Positions 1 through 5,697 are shown, counted from the first letter of the stretch. The stretch is 9,084 nucleotides of DNA from Enterobacteriaceae bacterium UBA3516 (GCA_002377245.1 DFPL01000161.1:1-9084), one strand, 5' to 3'. Numbers and translations are program-made. The notes: generated by a model not told the origin, from the letters alone.

Positions 1-1
1 C

Positions 2-547
2 TATTTCTTCAATGCCGGCCTGTTTAATACCGGGCGCGATTTGGCTCTGTTAGGCCGTTTTTACGCCGAAGCGCTGGTGGATTCGGGGATTGATTTCGAC
101 CTGCTGTTTGGTCCGGCCTACAAAGGCATTCCGATCGCGACCACCACGGCGGTGGCGCTGGCTGAACATCACGAACGCGACGTGCCTTACTGCTTCAACC
201 GCAAAGAAGCCAAAACGCACGGTGAAGGGGGCAATCTGGTTGGCAGCGCGCTGCAGGGCCGCGTTATGCTGGTGGACGATGTCATCACTGCCGGTACCGC
301 AATTCGTGAATCCATGGAGATTATTCAGGCCAACGGCGCAACGCTTGCAGGCGTGCTGATTTCGCTTGATCGTCAGGAGCGTGGCCGGGCGGAAATTTCT
401 GCGATTCAGGAAGTGGAGCGCGACTACGGCTGCAACGTCATTTCCATCATTACACTGAAAGACTTAATTGCGTATCTCGAAGAGAAGCCGGAAATGGCCA
501 ACCACCTGGCGTCGGTACAGGCCTATCGGGAAGAGTACGGCGTCTGA
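2..547 (+). CDS. pyrE: Orotate phosphoribosyltransferase, 5' end outside the window
   Basis: PyrE joins orotate to PRPP to give orotidine 5'-monophosphate, the fifth step of de novo UMP synthesis in the cytoplasm. The visible 181 residues begin at YFFNAGLFNTGRD, which matches about residue 33 of the 213-residue E. coli enzyme, so about 32 N-terminal codons lie before the window. Seen directly: the FGPAYKGIPI segment and the PRPP-binding loop VMLVDDVITAGTA (about 263-301), the signature of type I phosphoribosyltransferases. The C-terminus (REEYGV) ends where the family normally ends, with TGA at 545-547. The reading frame is unbroken from base 2; an internal ATG/TTG should not be taken as the start. 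In E. coli the gene follows rph and is controlled by UTP-sensitive attenuation, but that region is not in this window. Identification is near certain from near-identity to E. coli PyrE. Confidence 0.97.
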   Translation, partial: YFFNAGLFNTGRDLALLGRFYAEALVDSGIDFDLLFGPAYKGIPIATTTAVALAEHHERDVPYCFNRKEAKTHGEGGNLVGSALQGRVMLVDDVITAGTAIRESMEIIQANGATLAGVLISLDRQERGRAEISAIQEVERDYGCNVISIITLKDLIAYLEEKPEMANHLASVQAYREEYGV

Positions 548-552
548 TGCTT

Positions 553-584
553 GATGCCCACCAGGCGTTTGCCTGGTGGGCATT
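553..584. terminator. Strong hairpin between convergent pyrE and SMP-30 gene
   Basis: A perfect 12-bp inverted repeat (555-566 with 571-582) closes on a GTTT loop. It extends by an A-T pair (554/583) and a possible G-T pair (553/584). It starts 7 bases after the pyrE stop and ends 9 bases before the stop codon of the opposing gene, so it is placed to end transcription from both sides. Neither flank has a solid T tract (TTAAACGGTTTT on the right, ATCAAGC on the reverse strand). It is therefore a terminator by position and stem strength rather than a textbook intrinsic one. Confidence 0.7.
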
Positions 585-592
585 AAACGGTT

Positions 593-1609
593 TTAAACCA
601 GTTTCGCTCCCAGCGTATTCACGTACAGTGAATAGATGGAAGTGCTGGAAGCCATAAACAGGCGGTTGCCTTTTTCGCCGCCAAAACAGAGATTTGCACA
701 TCGCTCAGGTAACTGAATGGTGCCGATGTGCTTGCCTTGCGTGTTGAACACACGCACGCCATCGAGTTCTTCGCTGCCCGTTCCCCAGCCGCACCACAGA
801 TTCCCGTCCATGTCGCAGGCAATACCGTCTGCCGTACCGTTGCCGCAGTCGATATGTACACGTTTGTTTTTCAATGTGTTATCGACTACATCCCATGCCA
901 GAATTAAGCGGTTCGGCGTCGCCCGGCTTTCCACGACATAAAGGATTTTTTCATCCGGCGAAAAGCAGAGACCGTTAGGCCCTTTCACATCGCCTAAAAC
1001 CACGGTCAGCTTGCGCGTTTCAGGATCCAGCCGATAGACGTTTTGCGGCAGCTCCGGTGTGGCTTTATGCCCTTCATAAAAACCTGAAATACCAAACGGT
1101 GGATCGGTAAACCAGATAGTACCGTCAGACTTCACAACGATATCGTTCGGGGAGTTTAACGGTTTGCCATCATAACTGTCGGCAAGAACGGTGATGGAAC
1201 CGTCGTATTCGGTACGCGTGATGCGGCGGGTATCATGTTCACAGCTGATTAAACGCCCTTGCCTGTCGCGCGCATGACCGTTGCTATAGTTGGCCGGATG
1301 ACGGAAAACGCTGGCTTGCCCGGTGACTTCATCCCAGCGCATGATGGTGTCATTAGGAATATCGCTCCACAACAGCATTCGCGTATCGCCAAACCAGACC
1401 GGCCCTTCGGCCCAGCGGTATCCGGTGGCAATTTGTTCGACTTTCGCACTGGAGAGCATATAGGGTTTGAAAGTGTCATCGACGGCAATGATGCGCGGAT
1501 CGGGGTAACGCCCGGCGGGGGCCCAGGCCGCAAAGCTTTTTTGGCTCAGCAGTAACGATGCGGTGGCGATGCCACTCAGCTTTAATAAATCTCGTCTCGA
1601 AGTTGCCAT
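593..1609 (-). CDS. Tat-exported SMP-30/gluconolactonase-like protein
   Basis: The product is a 338-residue member of the SMP-30/gluconolactonase/LRE-like family, six-bladed beta-propellers that usually hydrolyse sugar lactones or related esters using one bound divalent metal. The N-terminus SRRDLLKLSG followed by an Ala/Leu-rich stretch and SFA-AWA is a twin-arginine (Tat) signal with a likely cleavage near residue 27, so the protein should fold with its metal in the cytoplasm and act in the periplasm. Candidate metal ligands by family analogy: Glu68 (AEGPVW), Asn155 (SPND), Asn212 (GPNG) and Asp261 (TADGIACD). His125 (CEHD) may line the site. ATG at 1609 is supported by GGAG at 1618-1621, 8 bases away, and by the complete Tat signal. 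It is downstream of slmA on the same strand but 178 bases away, and is absent from this position in E. coli K-12. The substrate cannot be deduced. The family call is firm; lactonase activity is inference. Confidence 0.88.
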   Translation of the reverse strand: MATSRRDLLKLSGIATASLLLSQKSFAAWAPAGRYPDPRIIAVDDTFKPYMLSSAKVEQIATGYRWAEGPVWFGDTRMLLWSDIPNDTIMRWDEVTGQASVFRHPANYSNGHARDRQGRLISCEHDTRRITRTEYDGSITVLADSYDGKPLNSPNDIVVKSDGTIWFTDPPFGISGFYEGHKATPELPQNVYRLDPETRKLTVVLGDVKGPNGLCFSPDEKILYVVESRATPNRLILAWDVVDNTLKNKRVHIDCGNGTADGIACDMDGNLWCGWGTGSEELDGVRVFNTQGKHIGTIQLPERCANLCFGGEKGNRLFMASSTSIYSLYVNTLGAKLV

Positions 1610-1687
1610 GACAACGTCTCCATGTCTGTAGGGATTTTTTCTGTTTATTTGTAAAAGGCAGAAAGGTTATGCCACAGGCAGGTTAAG

Positions 1688-1782
1688 AGATGTCCATGAG
1701 CAGAACATCTGGCAACGTAACGAAATATGTTGGGCTTTTACCCAAGGGCATGTGCGCTGTGCAGCCTTTTCAGGCCGCACAG
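1688..1782 (-). other. Hairpin-rich spacer between slmA and the SMP-30 gene
   Basis: The 178-base spacer 1610-1787 has no credible gene. Three inverted repeats lie in a row. The first, 1757-1767 with 1772-1782, is an 11-bp stem read on the minus strand with one G-U pair and a GAAA loop, starting 5 bases after the slmA stop. The second, 1730-1734 with 1741-1745, is 5 bp. The third, 1688-1693 with 1705-1710, is 6 bp with an 11-base loop. The first is the probable end of the slmA transcript, although no U tract follows it. I saw no convincing promoter for the SMP-30 gene; the best weak candidate is TGGACA with CATAAC and a 19-base spacer on the minus strand. Confidence 0.5.
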
Positions 1783-1787
1783 GGAGA

Positions 1788-2384
1788 TTATTGCAGTTGG
1801 GCTTCCAGCAGCGGCCAGCGGGCTTCAAACTCATCGGTAGGGCTGTATTTGAACTCGCTGCGGACAAAGCGGGAGAGCATCCCCTCACAGAATGACAATA
1901 GCTGGCTGGCCAGCAGCGCTTCGTCAGTGCTGTAACCTTCGCCTTCGCGCATCTTTTTTTCACGCAGCACCTGACGAATCTGCGATTCGATGCGTTCAAA
2001 AAGCTGGTTGATACGCCCTTGCAAGCGATCCTGTTCGAACATCAGCGCGTGGCCCGTTAAAATACGGGTCAGGCCTGGGTTACGTTCTCCAAATCCCAGA
2101 ATGAGCTGCACAATCAACCGCAGACGCGCCGTTGTATCCTTTTCATCTTTCATGATCAGGTTAATGCGGGTCATCAGGCTGTCTTCGATAAACTCAATGA
2201 GGCTATCGAACATGCGTGTCTTGCTGGGGAAATGCCGGTACAGAGCGGCCTCGGAGACGCCCACAGACGCCGCCAGTTTTGCCGTAGTGATGCGTTGACT
2301 GCCATCGCTGGATTCAAGCATCAGTGCCAGAGACTGAAGTATTTCTTCGCGACGATTCCTTTTCGCGGTTTGTTTTTCTGCCAT
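1788..2384 (-). CDS. slmA: Nucleoid occlusion factor SlmA (TetR family)
   Basis: SlmA is a TetR-family DNA-binding protein that, when bound to its chromosomal sites, blocks FtsZ ring assembly over the nucleoid. Length is 198 residues, the same as E. coli SlmA, with nearly identical sequence from MAEKQTAKRNRREE to the C-terminal AQLQ. The helix-turn-helix lies at about residues 33-52 (TTAKLAASVGVSEAALYRHF). The rest is the helical ligand/dimerisation domain, which in E. coli also contacts FtsZ. ATG at 2384 is set by family length; AGGGG (2396-2400) lies 11 bases upstream, a rather long spacing. It sits 117 bases downstream of dut on the same strand, as in E. coli. A 12-bp palindrome lies between start and upstream gene. 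The older name is ttk. Confidence 0.97.
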   Translation of the reverse strand: MAEKQTAKRNRREEILQSLALMLESSDGSQRITTAKLAASVGVSEAALYRHFPSKTRMFDSLIEFIEDSLMTRINLIMKDEKDTTARLRLIVQLILGFGERNPGLTRILTGHALMFEQDRLQGRINQLFERIESQIRQVLREKKMREGEGYSTDEALLASQLLSFCEGMLSRFVRSEFKYSPTDEFEARWPLLEAQLQ

Positions 2385-2403
2385 GTTGCAAAATACCCCT
2401 GAA

Positions 2404-2415
2404 ATAAGCGCTTAT
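2404..2415. promoter_or_regulatory. 12-bp perfect palindrome upstream of slmA
   Basis: ATAAGCGCTTAT is its own reverse complement and lies 19 bases before the slmA start codon, just above the ribosome binding site. Outer CCTG (2398-2401 region) and CAGG extend the symmetry imperfectly with two unpaired A residues on one side. It matches the published SlmA site consensus GTGAGTACTCAC at about half the positions, so it is not a clear SlmA site. It could be an operator for another dimeric regulator or simply a small RNA stem. Function is inference. Confidence 0.35.
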
Positions 2416-2429
2416 CAGGCGAACATCCA

Positions 2430-2481
2430 CGCGACGGCCGCACCCCAGAGTGCGGAAATGTTATGACGTTATTGCGTCGCG
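2430..2481 (-). other. Nested inverted repeats in the dut-slmA spacer
   Basis: An outer 7-bp perfect repeat (2430-2436 with 2475-2481) encloses an inner 6-bp perfect repeat (2438-2443 with 2450-2455, loop CCCAGA). On one side the two stems are separated by a single base, so they could stack; the other side has a 19-base unpaired arm. On the minus strand this lies after the dut stop and before slmA. No U tract follows, so it may be an mRNA processing or stabilising structure rather than an intrinsic terminator. Confidence 0.4.
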
Positions 2482-2501
2482 GGATGCGTTAAATGGGCTG
2501 C

Positions 2502-2960
2502 TTATTTACGCCCGGAGTGGCCAAAGCCACCTTCACCACGATCTGTGGCATCAAACTCTTCTACCAGATTGAATTCTGCCTGCACAACAGGCACAAATAC
2601 CATTTGTGCGATGCGTTCACCCGGCTCGATGGTAAAGCTCACCTGACCACGGTTCCAGACAGAGACCATCAGCTGTCCTTGATAGTCGGAGTCAATCAGC
2701 CCCACCAGGTTACCCAGCACAATGCCATGTTTATGACCCAGGCCCGAACGCGGCAGAATGACCGCTGCAAGCGAAGGGTCAGCAATGTGAATCGCGAGAC
2801 CCGTCGGCAGCAGGGTGGTTTCGCCCGGCGCCAGTTCTACGGCGTCATCAAGACAGGCGCGCAGGTCAAGGCCAGCAGAGCCAGCGGTGGCATAGGTCGG
2901 CAGCGGGAATTGCTGGCCGACACGCGGGTCCAGAATCTTAACGTCGATTTTTTTCATCAT
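2502..2960 (-). CDS. dut: dUTP diphosphatase (dUTPase)
   Basis: Dut hydrolyses dUTP to dUMP and pyrophosphate, keeping uracil out of DNA and supplying dUMP for thymidylate synthesis. The 152-residue protein has all five trimeric dUTPase motifs in order: AGLDLRA (about 29-35), PRSGLG (70-75), GLIDSDYQG (87-95, with the catalytic Asp at 90), GERIAQM (114-120) and the C-terminal RGEGGFGHSG (141-150) that closes over the active site. It is near identical to E. coli Dut. The gene opens with two consecutive ATG codons (2960 and 2957), so the first residue is uncertain by one. The start lies inside the end of coaBC (23-base overlap) in another frame and no strong Shine-Dalgarno is visible, so translation is probably coupled to coaBC. 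That arrangement is the same in E. coli. Confidence 0.97.
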   Translation of the reverse strand: MMKKIDVKILDPRVGQQFPLPTYATAGSAGLDLRACLDDAVELAPGETTLLPTGLAIHIADPSLAAVILPRSGLGHKHGIVLGNLVGLIDSDYQGQLMVSVWNRGQVSFTIEPGERIAQMVFVPVVQAEFNLVEEFDATDRGEGGFGHSGRK

Positions 2961-4164
2961 AACGGGTAACGATCTCGTCCAGTAATAAGTGGCCTAACTC
3001 TTCCTTGCTTTTTAGCGGTAAATGTTTATCGCCATCCTGCCAGAAAAGATGCAAAGCGTTATTGTCGCTATTAAACCCTTGATTTTCTTGCGAAACGTCG
3101 TTGGCGCAGATCAGGTCAAGGTTTTTGCGGGCACGTTTTTGCCGGGCGTATTCTTCCACATTATTTGTTTCGGCGGCAAACCCAACGACATAGGGGCGAT
3201 GCTCAGTCAGTGCGGCAACCCCGGCCACGATATCCGGGTTTTTGACCATTTTTATTGTTAATTCATCGCCTTGCTTTTTAATTTTCTCTTCGGCTACTGC
3301 CGCGGCACGGTAATCCGCGACGGCGGCGCAGCCAATAAAAATGTGCTGCTGCTGAGCACGCCCCTGGACGGCGGCTTCCATCTCCAGTGCTGTGGTGACA
3401 TCAATGCGTTCCACAAAGGCAGGCGTCGGCAGAGAAACAGGCCCTGATACGAGCGTGACATTGGCCCCGCGACTTGCAGCAGCGGCAGCAATCGCGAACC
3501 CCATTTTGCCGGAGCTTTGATTGGTGATGTAGCGCACCGGGTCTAAAGGCTCACGGGTTGGACCCGCGGTAATCATGATGTTGAGATGTTGCAGATCGTT
3601 GACAGGCAAGCTGACGGGTGAAAAATGTGCGGCGGCCATATCCACGATGGTCAACGGGTCGAGCATCCGGCCGGGGCCAATGTCCCCGCACGCCTGGCTG
3701 CCGCTGTCCGGCCCCCAGAGCAGCAGACCGCGCGAAGCAAGGACCTCAAGATTATGTTGTGTGGCAGCGGCACGATACATCTGTTGATTCATGGCGGGCA
3801 CAACCGCAACCGGTGAAGGCGTTGCCAGACAAATCGTCGACACCAGATCGTTGGCCATGCCGGCAGCAACGCGGGCAATCAGGTCTGCGGTGGCAGGGGC
3901 AAGAATCACAAGGTCAGCCCATTTCCCCAGCTCAATATGCCCCATCGCCGCTTCGGCAGCGGGGTCGAGCAGGCTGTCGGAAACCGGGTAACCGGAGACG
4001 GCTTGCAGGCTCAGCGGTGTGATAAAGGCTTTCGCCGCCTCGGTCATTGCCACGCGTACATCGGCACCGCGATCGCGCAGACGACGCACCAGCTCCGGCG
4101 CTTTATAAGCGGCAATACCGCCGCTGATGCCGAGAACGATTTTTTTACCCGCCAGACTCACCAT
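2938..4164 (-). CDS. coaBC: Bifunctional phosphopantothenoylcysteine synthetase/decarboxylase
   Basis: CoaBC (Dfp) performs two successive steps of coenzyme A synthesis: CTP-dependent coupling of 4'-phosphopantothenate with cysteine, then FMN-dependent decarboxylation to 4'-phosphopantetheine. The 408 residues hold the CoaC flavoprotein domain (1 to about 185) and the CoaB domain (about 190-408). By family alignment the key residues are His76 (MGHIELG), Asn126 (PAMNQQM) and Cys159 (SQACGDIGPGRM) in CoaC, and Asn215 (ITNQSSGKMG) and Lys294 (EEKIKK) in CoaB. Compared with E. coli as recalled, the linker carries a 4-residue insertion (FSPVSLPVNDL) and three residues are missing after KIKKQ. ATG at 4164 is preceded by AGGAAAG (4169-4175). 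The following GTG codon (4161) would give the same register as E. coli MSLAGKK, so the start is uncertain by one codon. An extended -10 element lies upstream. The gene overlaps dut by 23 bases. Confidence 0.97.
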   Translation of the reverse strand: MVSLAGKKIVLGISGGIAAYKAPELVRRLRDRGADVRVAMTEAAKAFITPLSLQAVSGYPVSDSLLDPAAEAAMGHIELGKWADLVILAPATADLIARVAAGMANDLVSTICLATPSPVAVVPAMNQQMYRAAATQHNLEVLASRGLLLWGPDSGSQACGDIGPGRMLDPLTIVDMAAAHFSPVSLPVNDLQHLNIMITAGPTREPLDPVRYITNQSSGKMGFAIAAAAASRGANVTLVSGPVSLPTPAFVERIDVTTALEMEAAVQGRAQQQHIFIGCAAVADYRAAAVAEEKIKKQGDELTIKMVKNPDIVAGVAALTEHRPYVVGFAAETNNVEEYARQKRARKNLDLICANDVSQENQGFNSDNNALHLFWQDGDKHLPLKSKEELGHLLLDEIVTRYDEKNRR

Positions 4165-4199
4165 GATTCTTTCCTGTAGGATTTCACCAGAAGGCGGGC

Positions 4200-4208
4200 A
4201 TTTTATCA
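4200..4208 (-). promoter_or_regulatory. Probable extended -10 promoter of coaBC-dut
   Basis: On the minus strand the sequence reads TGATAAAAT: TG, one base, then TAAAAT, one mismatch from the sigma-70 -10 consensus, in the extended -10 arrangement. Transcription would start near 4193, giving a leader of about 30 bases before the coaBC ATG. The region 17 bases upstream has no good -35 box, as is common for extended -10 promoters. The radC promoter must lie in the same 167-base divergent spacer; the best weak candidate there is TTGGTT (4274) with TTATGG (4298). Confidence 0.5.
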
Positions 4209-4331
4209 CAATCCTGGTGTTGTCGTGTTTTTGCCCGTCGTGCGTTTTGCGAGGCGTTACGCAAGGGTGTTCATTGGTTGTCGAGTCGGTGTTTCGCTTA
4301 TGGCAGCATGAGTAAAAAGGGAGGAGTCGAG

Positions 4332-4988
4332 ATGGAAAGCGAACTGCCCAGAGAAAAAATGATGCACTCGGGGGTTGAGTCATTAAGCGACGTTGAACTG
4401 TTGGCGCTCTTTTTACGCACCGGCATGCCCGGTATACCCGTCATGGCGCTGGCAACGGAGCTACTGGCTCACTTTGGTTCGCTTTACACCCTGCTGACGG
4501 CGGATTATCGCGCTTTTCGGCATGTAAGCGGCATTGGCGTGGCGAAATATGCCCAGTTAAAAGGCATTGCAGAGCTGGCCCGGCGTTTTTACAGCGTAAA
4601 GATGCTTGAAGAGACGGCGCTCCTCAGTCCCGAAATGACGCTGGAATTCTTGCAAAGCCAGCTTGCAGGCGAGAATCGTGAGATCTTTATGGCGATCTTT
4701 CTCGATAACCATAACCGGGTGTTGAAATACAGCCGCCTTTTTACCGGGACAATCGACCAGGTTGAGGTGCATCCACGAGAAATTGTGCGAGAAGCGATGA
4801 AAATTAACGCTGCTGCCGTGATCCTTGCACATAATCATCCTTCGGGTAGCGCTGAACCCAGCAAAGCGGATAGAATCATCACCGAAAAGGTGGTGAAGTG
4901 AAGTCAGCTCATGGAAATACGTGTGCTCGATCATCTGGTGATAGGTCGTGGAGAGTACGTTTCGTTCGCGGAACGTGGGTGGATTTAG
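4332..4988 (+). pseudogene. radC: radC (RadC family JAMM protein) with in-frame stop codon
   Basis: RadC-family proteins carry a helix-hairpin-helix-like N-terminal part and a JAMM/MPN metalloprotease-like domain. Despite the name, a role in DNA repair is not established. Here 189 residues are read from ATG 4332 to TGA at 4899-4901, against about 222 in E. coli. Seen: the helix-hairpin-helix region VSGIGVAKYAQLKGIAEL (65-82), the JAMM motif AHNHPSGSAEPSKAD with His167, His169 and Asp180. After the TGA the same frame continues to TAG at 4986-4988 as SQLMEIRVLDHLVIGRGEYV... ending FAERGWI, the conserved RadC C-terminus. The stop sits at the Ser of the E. coli sequence KSCQ; TCA to TGA is one change. 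Either the gene is newly broken, is read through, or this is a sequence error. The start is chosen for AAGGGAGGAG (4317-4326), 5 bases before ATG; upstream TTG 4278 and ATG 4308 lack support. Confidence 0.85.
4899..4901 (+). other. Premature TGA in radC
   Basis: Codon 190 of radC is TGA, followed in frame by AGT CAG CTC ATG and a further 24 codons of conserved RadC sequence before TAG. No indel is needed to restore the family alignment. The next base is A, a context in which UGA is known to be moderately leaky in E. coli through tRNA-Trp, so low-level readthrough is possible. Confidence 0.85.
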
Positions 4989-5000
4989 ACTTCTTTGCGC

Positions 5001-5018
5001 GATCCATCGGGATCTTTG
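5001..5018 (+). terminator. Weak candidate terminator after radC
   Basis: GATCC (5001-5005) and GGATC (5010-5014) form a 5-bp stem with an ATCG loop, followed by TTTGTCTGTT. It lies 12 bases after the full-length radC stop and just before the rpmB promoter. The stem is short, so this is only a candidate. Confidence 0.25.
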
Positions 5019-5030
5019 TCTGTTCGGGAC

Positions 5031-5059
5031 TTGAGCACATCGCTGAGTCAGCGTATACT
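5031..5059 (+). promoter_or_regulatory. Sigma-70 promoter of the rpmB-rpmG operon
   Basis: TTGAGC (5031-5036) and TATACT (5054-5059) are separated by exactly 17 bases; each hexamer is close to consensus. Transcription should begin near 5066, giving a leader of about 138 bases before the rpmB ATG. It is the clearest promoter in the window and fits the need for high ribosomal protein expression. Confidence 0.8.
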
Positions 5060-5121
5060 ACGCCACCTTTGAGAATCTCGGGTTTGGCAATTGGGCCTGG
5101 CTACACGAGTTCGCTTAGAAC

Positions 5122-5149
5122 CGTCAGACCAGGCTGTGAAAGCCTGACG
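5122..5149 (+). other. Hairpin in the rpmB 5' leader
   Basis: CAGGCT (5130-5135) and AGCCTG (5141-5146) form a 6-bp stem with a GTGAA loop; CGT (5122-5124) can pair with ACG (5147-5149) across a bulge. A competing pairing, CGTCAG (5122-5127) with CTGACG (5144-5149), uses the same right arm. Two mutually exclusive stems in a ribosomal protein leader are a pattern seen in autoregulated operons, but the function here is inference. The rest of the 4989-5203 gap holds the promoter and unassigned leader. Confidence 0.4.
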
Positions 5150-5203
5150 AGGCGCCAATACCCCATACGAAGCTCGAGCTAATTTGATTTTTGGAGAATA
5201 GAC

Positions 5204-5440
5204 ATGTCCCGAGTCTGCCAAGTTACTGGCAAGCGTCCGGTGACCGGTAACAACCGTTCCCACGCACTGAACGCGACTAAACGCCGTTTCCTGCCTAACC
5301 TGCACTCTCACCGTTTCTGGGTTGAGAGCGAGAAGCGTTTTGTCACCCTGCGTGTATCTGCTAAAGGTATGCGTGTAATCGATAAGAAAGGCATCGATAC
5401 AGTTCTGACCGAACTGCGTGCCCGTGGCGAAAAGTACTAA
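5204..5440 (+). CDS. rpmB: 50S ribosomal protein bL28
   Basis: bL28 is a small basic protein of the large ribosomal subunit. The 78-residue product, starting MSRVCQVTGKRP and ending RARGEKY, is essentially the E. coli protein. It has a single Cys near the N-terminus and no paired CxxC motifs, so it is the zinc-independent form. ATG at 5204 is preceded by TTGGAG (5191-5196) with 7-base spacing. It is the first gene of the rpmB-rpmG operon, driven by the promoter at 5031-5059, with rpmG 20 bases downstream. Codon choice (CGT, GGT, CTG, AAC, GTT) is that of a highly expressed gene. Confidence 0.98.
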   Translation: MSRVCQVTGKRPVTGNNRSHALNATKRRFLPNLHSHRFWVESEKRFVTLRVSAKGMRVIDKKGIDTVLTELRARGEKY

Positions 5441-5460
5441 GTACTTAGAGGAAATAAATC

Positions 5461-5628
5461 ATGGCTAAAGGTATTCGTGAGAAAATCAAGCTGGTTTCTT
5501 CTGCTGGTACTGGTCACTTCTATACCACCACGAAGAACAAACGTACTAAGCCGGAAAAACTGGAACTGAAAAAGTTCGATCCAGTTGTCCGTCAGCACGT
5601 TCTTTACAAAGAAGCAAAAATTAAATAA
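5461..5628 (+). CDS. rpmG: 50S ribosomal protein bL33
   Basis: bL33 is a 55-residue basic protein of the large ribosomal subunit near the E site. The translation runs from MAKGIREKIKLVSSAGTGHF to YKEAKIK and matches E. coli bL33. It has no cysteines, so it is the form lacking the zinc ribbon. ATG at 5461 follows GAGGA (5448-5452) with 8-base spacing, and the TAA is at 5626-5628. It is co-transcribed with rpmB (20-base gap) and followed by an intrinsic terminator. Its short length makes it easy to miss in automatic calls. Confidence 0.98.
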   Translation: MAKGIREKIKLVSSAGTGHFYTTTKNKRTKPEKLELKKFDPVVRQHVLYKEAKIK

Positions 5629-5646
5629 TTTTGGCTTTCTTGTACG

Positions 5647-5671
5647 AAAACCTCGCTTCGGCGGGGTTTTT
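5647..5671 (+). terminator. Intrinsic terminator after rpmG (UUCG loop)
   Basis: AAAACCTCGC (5647-5656) pairs with GCGGGGTTTT (5661-5670) through 10 bp including one G-U pair, around a TTCG tetraloop closed by C-G, an exceptionally stable loop. A run of five T follows the GC-rich part. It lies 18 bases after the rpmG stop and 26 bases before mutM, so mutM is expressed either by readthrough or from a promoter I cannot see. Confidence 0.92.
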
Positions 5672-5697
5672 GCGTTTTCAGACCCGGAGAATGCAAC

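Noticed and set aside
2404..2415. Palindrome as a true SlmA binding site
   Set aside because: Only about 6 of 12 positions fit GTGAGTACTCAC, so I list it only as an unassigned palindrome.
2493..2969. 158-residue open frame on the plus strand across dut
   Set aside because: It is antisense to a certain gene, has no recognisable domain, and follows from third-position composition.
3618..4022. Plus-strand open frames antisense to coaBC
   Set aside because: Several overlapping frames are open here because of GC content; coaBC explains the sequence fully.
4278..4331. Upstream TTG (4278) or ATG (4308) as radC start
   Set aside because: Neither has a Shine-Dalgarno, and the extra residues do not resemble RadC. 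ATG 4332 has AAGGGAGGAG at the right distance.
4165..4383. N-terminal extension of coaBC to 4383
   Set aside because: It would run over the probable promoter and into radC, and the residues have no CoaC similarity.
4899..4901. TGA in radC as a selenocysteine codon
   Set aside because: The position is Ser in E. coli RadC, not a catalytic Cys, and no SECIS-like hairpin is evident just downstream. A nonsense change is simpler.
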